Positions 44,678 through 52,477 of a DNA stretch of 64,000 nt are shown one piece after another (position 1 is the stretch's first letter; every line of letters begins with the position of its first letter). The notes beneath the pieces were generated by a model. That model saw only the letters and a list, made by a program, of their open reading frames with translations, did no database searches and was not told where the DNA came from. A program made the position numbers and the translations under genes. The stretch comes from Roseibium sediminis. GTDB taxonomy: Bacteria > Pseudomonadota > Alphaproteobacteria > Rhizobiales > Stappiaceae. Where the stretch lies: assembly GCF_008711325.1 (NCBI RefSeq), contig NZ_VXDB01000007.1:124001-188000 (forward strand). Direction: 5' to 3'.

Positions 44678-46093
44678 GTGCGTTCAATTGACGGCTTTTG
44701 GGCTCAGCGCCTCCAGAATGTGCTGGCAGCCCCCCTGCTTGCCCCCTTCGTGAAAGGGGCAAAACGGCTATTGGGCGGTCAGGACCGGGAAGCGTCCGCC
44801 GCCGGACGCATGGCCGTGAAGACCTTCCTGATTCGCATTGCCGGCGCGGGCCTCGCCTTTGCCTCGCAGATCCTTCTCGCCCGCTGGATGGGCGCGCATG
44901 AATACGGCATCTTCTCCCTCGCCTGGACCTGGGTCATCATGCTGGGCGTCATGGCCTGCGGCGGGTTTGCGACCTCCGCCAGCCGGTTCATCCCCCAATA
45001 TCGCCAATCGGAGGACTGGGCTCATCTGCGCGGCTTCCTGACCACCAGCCGCCTGGTCGCCTTTCTCCTTGCCAGCCTCGTCACCGCTGTTGGCATCAGC
45101 GGAGTGCTGACCTTTCAGGGCGCACTTGAAAGCTATTACGTCCAGCCGATGCTGATCGTCCTGCTGGCGATCCCGATGTTTGCCGTCGGCGCCGTGCAGG
45201 ACGGAATTGCCCGCAGCTACGACTGGACCATGTTGGCGATGCAGCCGACCTATATCTGGCGCCCCTTGACCATTCTCCTTCTGCTGGCCGCCCTGATCCT
45301 GCTTGGCGAGACCGTCACGGCCCAGACTGCCGTGATCACTGCGCTTGTTGCCACGACCGTGATCGCCCTTGCCCAGTATCTGAAACTTGCAGGCAGGCTC
45401 AAATCCGTCGTCCCTGCCGGAGCGCGGGAAACAGACCTGCCAACCTGGGTGCTGGTGTCCATGCCCATGCTGCTGGTTGAAGGGTTCATCCAGCTCATCA
45501 CCAGCGCCGATACCATCATGGTCAGCTTCTGGCACACTCCTGATGAAGTGGCTGTCTATTTCGCCGCCTCCAAGACGCTGGCACTGGTGCATTTTGTCTA
45601 TTTTGCCGTACGGGCCGCCTCGGCGCATCGCTTCTCCGGCTTCGTTCACTCAGGAGACACGGAAGGCCTGTCCGCCTATATCAGACAGGCGACCATGTGG
45701 ACCTTCTGGCCGTCCGTTGCAGCGGCCTGCGGCCTGTTGCTGATCGCCCCCTTCGTGCTGTCATTGTTCGGCCCCGGTTTCAGCGACGGGTACAGCCTCA
45801 TTGCCCTGCTATCGCTCGGGGTTCTCGCCAGAGCCTCAGTTGGACCTGCAGATGCCCTCCTCAGCATGTCCGGCTACCAGAAAAGGTCTGCCTTGATCTA
45901 CGGCACCACCTTCATCTTGAATATCTGCCTGAATATTATCCTGATCCCGCAAATGGGCCTCGCTGGCGCAGCGCTTGCCACAAGTCTGGCAATTTCTTTT
46001 GAAGCAACCTATCTGGCCATTTCAGTCCATCAACGGTTTAAAGTGCATACATTCATTTTACCCATTCTCCTGTCCGGAAGACGGAAAACATGA
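44678..46093 (+). CDS. oligosaccharide flippase family protein (Wzx-like)
   Basis: 471 residues with about 12-14 hydrophobic segments. FLIRIAGAGLAFASQILLARWMGAHEYGIFSLAWTW near residues 48-83 matches the polysaccharide biosynthesis/MATE-like flippase family; the C-terminal LNICLNIILIPQMGLAGAALATS is also typical. It would flip a lipid-linked glycan across the inner membrane. GTG 44678 has an AGGA site. It overlaps the acetyltransferase gene by ATGA at 46090-46093. No glycosyltransferase or polymerase is nearby, so the pair is isolated from a classic polysaccharide cluster. Confidence 0.82.
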   Translation: MRSIDGFWAQRLQNVLAAPLLAPFVKGAKRLLGGQDREASAAGRMAVKTFLIRIAGAGLAFASQILLARWMGAHEYGIFSLAWTWVIMLGVMACGGFATSASRFIPQYRQSEDWAHLRGFLTTSRLVAFLLASLVTAVGISGVLTFQGALESYYVQPMLIVLLAIPMFAVGAVQDGIARSYDWTMLAMQPTYIWRPLTILLLLAALILLGETVTAQTAVITALVATTVIALAQYLKLAGRLKSVVPAGARETDLPTWVLVSMPMLLVEGFIQLITSADTIMVSFWHTPDEVAVYFAASKTLALVHFVYFAVRAASAHRFSGFVHSGDTEGLSAYIRQATMWTFWPSVAAACGLLLIAPFVLSLFGPGFSDGYSLIALLSLGVLARASVGPADALLSMSGYQKRSALIYGTTFILNICLNIILIPQMGLAGAALATSLAISFEATYLAISVHQRFKVHTFILPILLSGRRKT

Positions 46094-47232
46094 TCGGGGA
46101 AACCCAAAAACCGACCAGCCCGCCAATTGAGGCCTTCGCGCTGGACCCCCTGTCGCCGGACATAGATCTTGCGGCCTGGCAACGCCTTGCCGAAAAGGCC
46201 AGCGACCCGAACCCGTTCTTCGGACCCGACTTTCTGATCCCCTTCCTGAAAAACATGGACAGCGGACAGGTAAGGCTCATTGTCGTGCGCCATGGACAAA
46301 ACGGCGAATGGCTGATTGCCGCCCCGGTTGGCAAGCGCCGACTGGGACTGGCCGTTCCCGCCGCAACCGTCTGGAGCACCGAATACGCTCCGCTTGGCAC
46401 GCCCTTGATGACCGGCTGCACGCCGAAGGAGGCAGTGGGGCTGTTTCTGGACACCATGACGCGGGAAACCGGCACTCCCCTTGCCGCAATACCCTATCTC
46501 CCGCTCGACACCGCCATTGCAGCGCAGTTATTGACACTTGGATCCGACTGGTCATGGAAGCTGGCTCATGAAGCGGAACGAGCCGCACATGCACACGGTG
46601 CCAAGGGTGAAATCCAGTTCTCCGAAGCCTATACCGGCAAGCGGCGCAAGGAGTTCAAACGCCTGATCCGACGCCTTGCAGAGGAAGGCGACGTGGAGTT
46701 CACCAGCGTCACCGGCGAAGCGGCTGTGGCAGCCTTCGATACGTTTCTGGAGCTGGAAACACGCGGCTGGAAGGGAAAGTCCGGCACGGCCCTGAAGTCC
46801 AATCCGCGGACACTGGCCTTTTCAAGGGAGATGGTCGCCCGCCGTTCCGCATCCAACGGCGTGCGCATCGACAGCCTCAGCGTGGGCGGCAAGCCGCTTG
46901 CCATGCTGGTGCTCCTGCAGGAGGGCCATCAGGTCTATTCCTGGAAAATCGCCTATGACGAAGCCTATGCGCGCTACTCACCGGGCAGTCAGATCGCCCT
47001 TTATGCGATGGAAGAAAACCTGAAGAACCCGGACATCTGGAGCGCGGATTCCCTTGCCATTCCAGGGCACGCCATGATCGAGCCGCTGTGGCGCGGCAAG
47101 CTGCGTATCGCCACGCTGCTCCTGGCAAAGTCCTCGACAGGCCGCCTGCTCATGTCGGCGGGACAGGCGGATACGGATCTTGAACAAACGGCAAAATCCA
47201 TCGCCCGAAAGCTCTTCCGCAAAAGCCGTTAA
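46090..47232 (+). CDS. GNAT/BioF2 (CelD-like) acetyltransferase
   Basis: 380 residues. Two GNAT-like halves are expected: the N-terminal half has NPFFGPDFLIPFLKNM; the C-terminal half (residues 170-330) has KRRKEFKRLIRRLAEEGDVEF, FLELETRGWKGKSGTALKS and KPLAMLVLLQEGHQVYSWKIAYDEAYARYSPG, which is the BioF2/CelD (COG5653) signature. Family members modify exopolysaccharide or act as FemAB-like transferases. It is translationally coupled to the flippase (ATGA), so it likely modifies the glycan that the flippase carries. Its TAA stop lies at the left end of a dispersed repeat. Confidence 0.82.
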   Translation: MIGETQKPTSPPIEAFALDPLSPDIDLAAWQRLAEKASDPNPFFGPDFLIPFLKNMDSGQVRLIVVRHGQNGEWLIAAPVGKRRLGLAVPAATVWSTEYAPLGTPLMTGCTPKEAVGLFLDTMTRETGTPLAAIPYLPLDTAIAAQLLTLGSDWSWKLAHEAERAAHAHGAKGEIQFSEAYTGKRRKEFKRLIRRLAEEGDVEFTSVTGEAAVAAFDTFLELETRGWKGKSGTALKSNPRTLAFSREMVARRSASNGVRIDSLSVGGKPLAMLVLLQEGHQVYSWKIAYDEAYARYSPGSQIALYAMEENLKNPDIWSADSLAIPGHAMIEPLWRGKLRIATLLLAKSSTGRLLMSAGQADTDLEQTAKSIARKLFRKSR

Positions 47233-47333
47233 AGCATTTACAGGCGAAGTGGATACCGGTTCGCCGTCAGGAAATGCGCCAAATCAAATATTTAGAGCAC
47301 GTCGAGTGATTCAGTGAATGCGAGACGCTCTAG
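47229..47333. repeat. dispersed intergenic repeat, copy 2
   Basis: About 105 bases, nearly identical to 32510-32615 in its core with about five substitutions. The ends are TTAAAGC and GCTCTAG. It fills the whole gap between two convergent genes and supplies both stop codons: TAA at 47230-47232 for the acetyltransferase and TAG at 47330-47332 for the acyl-CoA synthetase on the minus strand. Confidence 0.8.
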
Positions 47334-48991
47334 AGTGAAACTATGGCGCCTTTGGCCAGCCGGACTTCCTCACGCGCCTTTTCGCGCAGCTGACGGCGGA
47401 TCACCTTGCCGGTTGTCGTCATCGGCAACTCGTCCACAAACTCGATCTCGCGCGGATATTCGTGTGCAGACAAACGCCCCTTCACGAAATCACGGATATC
47501 GGCTTCCAGTTCGTCTCCCGGCTGATGCCCCTCTTTAAGAACCACATAGGCCTTCACGATCTCCGTTCTCAAGGGATCGGGCTTGCCGATCGCCGCCGAC
47601 AAGGCCACCGCCGGATGCATCAACAGACAATCCTCGATTTCGCCGGGGCCGATCCGGTAGCTGGCGGAGGTGATGATGTCATCATCCCGACCAACGAAGA
47701 ACACATAGCCGTCCTCGTCCTGAACACCCTGATCGCCGGTCATCATCCAGTCACCGACAAATTTCTCCGCCGTCGCTTCGGGCCGTCCCCAATATTCAAG
47801 GAACATCACAGGGTCCGGGCGACGGATGGCAATCTGCCCCTGTGTTTCGGGCGGCAGCACATTTCCCTTTTCATCGACAATGGCGACCTCGTGCCCGGGG
47901 ATTGCCTGCCCGATGGCCCCCGAGCGTGACACGCCAGCTGCAGCACAGGACCCCAGCACCGCGTTACACTCCGTCTGGCCGTAAAACTCGTTGACCGCAA
48001 AGCCGAATTCGTCAGCAAACCAGTCATAGGTCTCCCGCCCGAGAGACTCTCCGGCCGACCCGACAGAGCGAAGGGCAAGGTCAAATCGCGAGGCGGGCGA
48101 GGCAACGGAACGCAACATCTTCAGGGCCGTTGGAGGAATGAAGGCATTGCGCACGCCTTGTGCTTCCATCAACCGGAAGGCCCGCTCCGGATCAAATTTG
48201 CGGAAGGCAAAAGACACCACCGGCACACCGAAATGAAGCGCCGGGAAAAGGGCATTCAAAAGCCCTCCCGCCCATGCCCAGTCAGCCGGGGTCCACAGAC
48301 GATCACCGTCCTGCCCGAGAAAATTCTGGGACAACTGGATGCCCGGCAGGTGCCCCAACAGCACCCGGTGCCCATGCAGCACTCCCTTGGGCTGGCCGGT
48401 CGTTCCCGACGTATAGATCATCAGCGCCGGATCATCAGGTGTGGAGCCAGCCGTTTCAAACCTGTCGGAGGCAGCGCCCATCAGGTCATCGAAGCCCATT
48501 GCCTGATCGGTAACCCCATCGACCGAGATCACGATCTCAAGACCCGGCAGTTCATCCCGGATCACGGCCAGCTTTTCCAGCCCCGCTTCGTCGGTGACCA
48601 GCACCTTCACACCGGCATTCGACAGGCGATATTTCAGGGCCTCCAGACCAAACAGGCTGGCGAGAGGCACAGCAACGCCGCCGCACTTGTAAATTCCGAC
48701 ATGGGAAATCGCGACCTTGGGACCCTGCGGCAGCAAGAGCGCCACCCGGTCACCACGAACAACGCCGTGCGCCACCAGAACATTGGCAAAGCGGTTCGCT
48801 GCCCGGTTCAGCGCAAGGTGGGACCAATCTTCGAGAGTACCATCTTCACGAACGTGGCGGATCGCCAGACGCTGCGGATCTTCCACCGCCCAGCGGTCAC
48901 TGACACTGTCCGCCATGTTGTAACGCACAGGCAGGTTCCAGGAAAATCCGGACCGGATTTCCGCAATGTTATCAGCAAGCTGCAGTTTCAA
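47330..48991 (-). CDS. acyl-CoA synthetase (AMP-binding, medium/short-chain type)
   Basis: 553 residues. The ANL superfamily motifs are in order: MIYTSGTTGQPKGVLHG (P-loop) near residue 200, EFYGQTECNAVLGSC near 327, and the hinge region GDQGVQDEDGYVFFVGRDDDIITSASYRIGPGEIE near 415-450; the catalytic Lys is in TTTGKVIRRQLR. It activates a carboxylic acid to its CoA thioester. TTG 48991 is preferred because GGAG lies 9 bases upstream; TTG 49006 and ATG 48916 are alternatives. The TAG stop is provided by the dispersed repeat. Confidence 0.85.
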   Translation of the reverse strand: MKLQLADNIAEIRSGFSWNLPVRYNMADSVSDRWAVEDPQRLAIRHVREDGTLEDWSHLALNRAANRFANVLVAHGVVRGDRVALLLPQGPKVAISHVGIYKCGGVAVPLASLFGLEALKYRLSNAGVKVLVTDEAGLEKLAVIRDELPGLEIVISVDGVTDQAMGFDDLMGAASDRFETAGSTPDDPALMIYTSGTTGQPKGVLHGHRVLLGHLPGIQLSQNFLGQDGDRLWTPADWAWAGGLLNALFPALHFGVPVVSFAFRKFDPERAFRLMEAQGVRNAFIPPTALKMLRSVASPASRFDLALRSVGSAGESLGRETYDWFADEFGFAVNEFYGQTECNAVLGSCAAAGVSRSGAIGQAIPGHEVAIVDEKGNVLPPETQGQIAIRRPDPVMFLEYWGRPEATAEKFVGDWMMTGDQGVQDEDGYVFFVGRDDDIITSASYRIGPGEIEDCLLMHPAVALSAAIGKPDPLRTEIVKAYVVLKEGHQPGDELEADIRDFVKGRLSAHEYPREIEFVDELPMTTTGKVIRRQLREKAREEVRLAKGAIVSL

Positions 48992-49131
48992 GACTGCGAT
49001 CTCCAACGCTTAAACCGCGGAGACCCTAGCGCCCGGATTGCTGCAGCGCAATAGAACGAATGGGCACTGTTGGAAGTTCGCATCCTCAAGGCGCATTCCG
49101 ACCTTATATATATATGCGCTCAAAAATGCCA

Positions 49132-49177
49132 ACGGCCACCCCTATCCATCCCGGTTAGGATGGATAGGAGCGGCCGT
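49132..49177 (-). terminator. terminator of acnB
   Basis: CCTATCCATCC (49141-49151) / GGATGGATAGG (49158-49168) perfect 11-bp stem with CGGTTA loop, extended by ACGGCC / GGCCGT outside. TTTTT follows on the minus strand about 10 bases later. It lies 28 bases after the acnB stop. Confidence 0.75.
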
Positions 49178-49204
49178 CGTCAACAGTCTTGAATGCGCAG
49201 GTTC

Positions 49205-51997
49205 CTAGAAGTGAACCGACCGGCCGGAAGCCAGCTTGTCGCGCGGCGGGGCGAACTTGGTCAGGTCGATGCCTTCAACCGCCTGCTTGTACTCGTCGAT
49301 ATTCGGCGTGCGGCCGAGGATCGCAGAGAGAACCACGACCGGGGTCGAGGCCAACAGGGATTCGCCCTTCTTCTCGGCTGAATCTTCCACCACGCGGCCC
49401 TGGAACAGGCGTGTGGAGGTTGCCAGAACCGTATCGCCCTTGGCGGCCTTTTCCTGGTTGCCCATGCAAAGGTTACAGCCCGGACGCTCCAGATAGAGAA
49501 TGTTCTCGTACTCGGTACGGGCCTTGCTCTTCGGCGCGTTGTCGTCGAACTCAAAGCCGGAGTATTTCTGCAGAACGTCCCAGTCACCCTCGGCCTTCAG
49601 CTCGTCGATGATGTTGTAGGTCGGAGCGGCAACGACCAGAGGAGCCTTGAACTCCACCTTGCCGTTGGTCTTTTCCAGGTTCTTCAACATCTGGGCAACG
49701 ATTTTCATGTCGCCCTTGTGCACCATGCACGATCCGACGAAGCCCAGATCCACCTTTTTCTCGCCGCGATAGAACGAAACCGGGCGGATGGTGTCGTGGG
49801 TGTAGCGCTTGGAGACATCGGCGTTGTTGACGTCCGGATCAGCGATCATCGGCTCGTCGATCTCGTCGAGATCCACAACGACCTCGGCGAAATACTTGGC
49901 GTTTTCGTCCGGGGTCAGGGCCGGCTTCTCGCCGGAGCGGATTTCGGCAATGCGCTTGTCAGCCTTGTCGATCAGGCCCTGAAGAACCTTGTTGGCATTG
50001 TCCATGCCCTTGTCGATCATCACCTGGATACGGCCCTTGGCCAATTCCAGCGAGCCGATCAGGGTCTCGTCATTGGAAATGCAGATCGACGCCTTGGCCT
50101 TCATTTCCGCCGTCCAGTCGGTGAAGGTGAAGGCCTGATCGGCCAGCAACGTGCCGATGTGAACCTCGATCACGCGGCCCTGGAAGACGTTGTCGCCATG
50201 CTGCTTGAGCATCTGCGCCTGCGTGGCATGAACCACGTCGCGGAAATCCATGTAGTCCTTCATGGCACCCTTGAAGGTGACCTTGACGGATTCCGGGATC
50301 GGCATGGTGGCTTCACCGGTGGCCAATGCCAGCGCCACGGTACCGGAGTCCGCACCAAAGGCAACGCCCTTCGACATACGGGTGTGACTGTCACCACCAA
50401 TGATGATGTCCCAGTCATCCACGGTGATGTCGTTCAGCACCTTGTGAATGACGTCCGTCATGGAGTGATAGACGTTCTTCGGGTCACGCGCGGTGATCAG
50501 GCCGAACTTGTTCATGAAGCTCATGAGCTTCGGGATGTTGGCCTGTGCCTTCAGGTCCCAGACCGATGCCGTGTGACAGCCGGACTGGTAGGCCCCGTCA
50601 ACCGTTGGGGAAATGACGGTGGCTGCCATCGCTTCCAGTTCCTGCGCGGTCATCAGACCTGTCGTGTCCTGCGACCCGACGATGTTGACCTTCACGCGCA
50701 CATCGGAACCGGCATGAAGAACAGTGCCCTTGGCAACGCCTGCCGCATTGCGGTTGAAGATCTTTTCAACGGCAGTCAGGCCCTGCCCCGGATGGGAAAC
50801 AACCTTGGACGGGGCAAACACGACCGGCATGTCGACGCCGAGGGTTTCAGCGGCAAATGTCTGCAGCTTCTTGCCGAAGACGATGGCATAGGAGCCACCG
50901 GCGCGCATGAACTCGACCTTCTGCGGTGTGAAGGACGAAGCCACATCGGCAAGCTCTTCGCTGCCGTCTTCGCTGAGCAGCTTCTTGGTCTTGGTGTTTA
51001 CCTTGAAGACCGTTCCGGTTTCGACGGAGTATTTCTGCTCCAGAACCGGGCTGTCATCATTGTTCAGGATCGGCTTGCCATCCGCATCCAGCTTCTTGAC
51101 CCAGTTCTTCAGGTCAATGCCAATGCCGCCGGTCACGCCAACGGTGGTCAGAAAGATCGGCGAAATGCCGTTGGTGCCCGCAACAACCGGGGCGATGTTG
51201 ACGAACGGCACATAGGGGCTGGCCTTCTTGCCGGTCCAAAGCGCCACGTTGTTGACGCCGGACATGCGCGAGGACCCAACGCCCATCGTGCCCTTTTCGG
51301 CAACCAGCATCACGCGCTTGTCCGGATGCTGCAGCTTCAGGGCCTCGATTTCCTTCTGTGCCGCTTCGGAAATCATGCACTTGCCATGCAGTTCACGGTC
51401 GGACCGTGAGTGCGCCTGGTTGCCCGGCGACAACAGGTCGGTGGAAATGTCGCCTTCGGCAGCCACATAGCTGACGACCTTGATCTCTTCCTCGATCTGC
51501 GGGAGCTTTGTGAAGAATTCGGCCTTCGCGTAGCTTTCCAGGACATCCCGAGCCACTGCATTGCCAGCTGCAAAAGCGGCCTTGAGGCGATCGGTGTCTG
51601 CCTCATAGAGGAACACCTGGGTCTTGAGCACGTCACCGGCCTGCATGGCAATCGCGGCATCTTCGCCAAGGGCAAGATCCAGCAGAACCTCGATGGACGG
51701 GCCACCCTTCATATGGGACAGCAGTTCGAAGGCAAAATCCGGGGTGATTTCCGCGACAACAGACTGACCGAGGATGATCTCTTTCAGGAACTTCGCCTTT
51801 TCACCAGCCGCGCTCGTTGTGCCCGGCAGGGTGTTGTAGATGAAGAACTTCAGGGAGTCGGCGCGGTGCTCGTTCCCGGCGTCCTTGATCTGGGCAATGA
51901 TCTCCGCCAGCAGGGCAGCATCATCGATCGGCTTCGGATGCAGGCCCTCGCCTTTGCGAGTCTCGATCTCTTTCAGATAGTCAGTGTACAAGCTCAT
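49205..51997 (-). CDS. acnB: aconitate hydratase B (bifunctional 2-methylisocitrate dehydratase)
   Basis: 930 residues. AcnB has an N-terminal HEAT-like domain (LHPKPIDDAALLAEIIAQIKDAG), then the swivel domain and the catalytic core with GGDSHTRMSKGVAFGADSGT near residue 540 and Fe-S ligands in GFVGSCMVHKGDMK near 755 and PGCNLCMGNQEKAAKGD near 847. The enzyme isomerises citrate to isocitrate and can dehydrate 2-methylisocitrate in propionate use. It is divergent from acnA, with a 480-bp shared control region. The ribosome-binding site for ATG 51997 is weak. Confidence 0.96.
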   Translation of the reverse strand: MSLYTDYLKEIETRKGEGLHPKPIDDAALLAEIIAQIKDAGNEHRADSLKFFIYNTLPGTTSAAGEKAKFLKEIILGQSVVAEITPDFAFELLSHMKGGPSIEVLLDLALGEDAAIAMQAGDVLKTQVFLYEADTDRLKAAFAAGNAVARDVLESYAKAEFFTKLPQIEEEIKVVSYVAAEGDISTDLLSPGNQAHSRSDRELHGKCMISEAAQKEIEALKLQHPDKRVMLVAEKGTMGVGSSRMSGVNNVALWTGKKASPYVPFVNIAPVVAGTNGISPIFLTTVGVTGGIGIDLKNWVKKLDADGKPILNNDDSPVLEQKYSVETGTVFKVNTKTKKLLSEDGSEELADVASSFTPQKVEFMRAGGSYAIVFGKKLQTFAAETLGVDMPVVFAPSKVVSHPGQGLTAVEKIFNRNAAGVAKGTVLHAGSDVRVKVNIVGSQDTTGLMTAQELEAMAATVISPTVDGAYQSGCHTASVWDLKAQANIPKLMSFMNKFGLITARDPKNVYHSMTDVIHKVLNDITVDDWDIIIGGDSHTRMSKGVAFGADSGTVALALATGEATMPIPESVKVTFKGAMKDYMDFRDVVHATQAQMLKQHGDNVFQGRVIEVHIGTLLADQAFTFTDWTAEMKAKASICISNDETLIGSLELAKGRIQVMIDKGMDNANKVLQGLIDKADKRIAEIRSGEKPALTPDENAKYFAEVVVDLDEIDEPMIADPDVNNADVSKRYTHDTIRPVSFYRGEKKVDLGFVGSCMVHKGDMKIVAQMLKNLEKTNGKVEFKAPLVVAAPTYNIIDELKAEGDWDVLQKYSGFEFDDNAPKSKARTEYENILYLERPGCNLCMGNQEKAAKGDTVLATSTRLFQGRVVEDSAEKKGESLLASTPVVVLSAILGRTPNIDEYKQAVEGIDLTKFAPPRDKLASGRSVHF

Positions 51998-52477
51998 GAT
52001 GATCTGGCGTCCTGATGTTGGGTTGGGCGTGACGTCCGGATCGCTGTCAGGGTCTGGCGGGCCGGAAGTCAGCTGGCTGCGCGCGTTTTAGAACAGTATA
52101 CAACTGTATGCAATATCTCTGTGACCATTTTGATCGGCGTTTTTCGCCGATGGCCGCTCACAGGGGTTGTACCCCGCCTGCCCTTGGGAAAACAAACCCA
52201 AATAGATGAATAAACCGTCACACCCACAGCCACAAACAGGGAAAAGCATTACGGGAAATTGACCCCGCACCGCCCACTCCCTACCTAGAGGCATGGACCG
52301 AACTGCTGTATGACCATCGAGGCAGCATTAAAGCGTTGCCTGGCACACAAGAGCCAACTGTTCAAACGCAGCGCCGCATGTTTTTGCACCTTCCCCGGTG
52401 CACCAGAGATTTTGAAGACCCAGGCAATCGGCATTGCAAGATGCCGACCCCCAAGGAACCCGCAGGAGATCACCCCC
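51998..52477. other. 480-bp divergent control region between acnB and acnA
   Basis: Contents: a 10-bp direct repeat CAGTATACAA / CTGTATGCAA at 52094-52113, and a hairpin ATCGGCG-TTTTT-CGCCGAT at 52133-52151. The acnA frame is open upstream to 52310, but that part lacks aconitase homology and should be leader. No separate gene is seen. The promoters cannot be fixed with confidence. Confidence 0.5.
52094..52113. promoter_or_regulatory. tandem 10-bp direct repeat upstream of acnB
   Basis: CAGTATACAA and CTGTATGCAA are adjacent, 8 of 10 identical, one helical turn apart, about 100 bases upstream of acnB. Such spacing suits cooperative binding of a regulator; its identity is unknown. TATACT on the minus strand inside it could also be the acnB -10. 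Confidence 0.4.

Noticed and set aside
49103-49116. TATATATA tract as an origin or promoter element.
   Set aside because: It is a short simple repeat downstream of acnB without DnaA boxes or a gene to serve.
49718-51409. 563-codon plus-strand ORF opposite acnB.
   Set aside because: Full-length AcnB homology on the other strand explains the open frame; the antisense translation is rich in His/Arg/Val without any motif.
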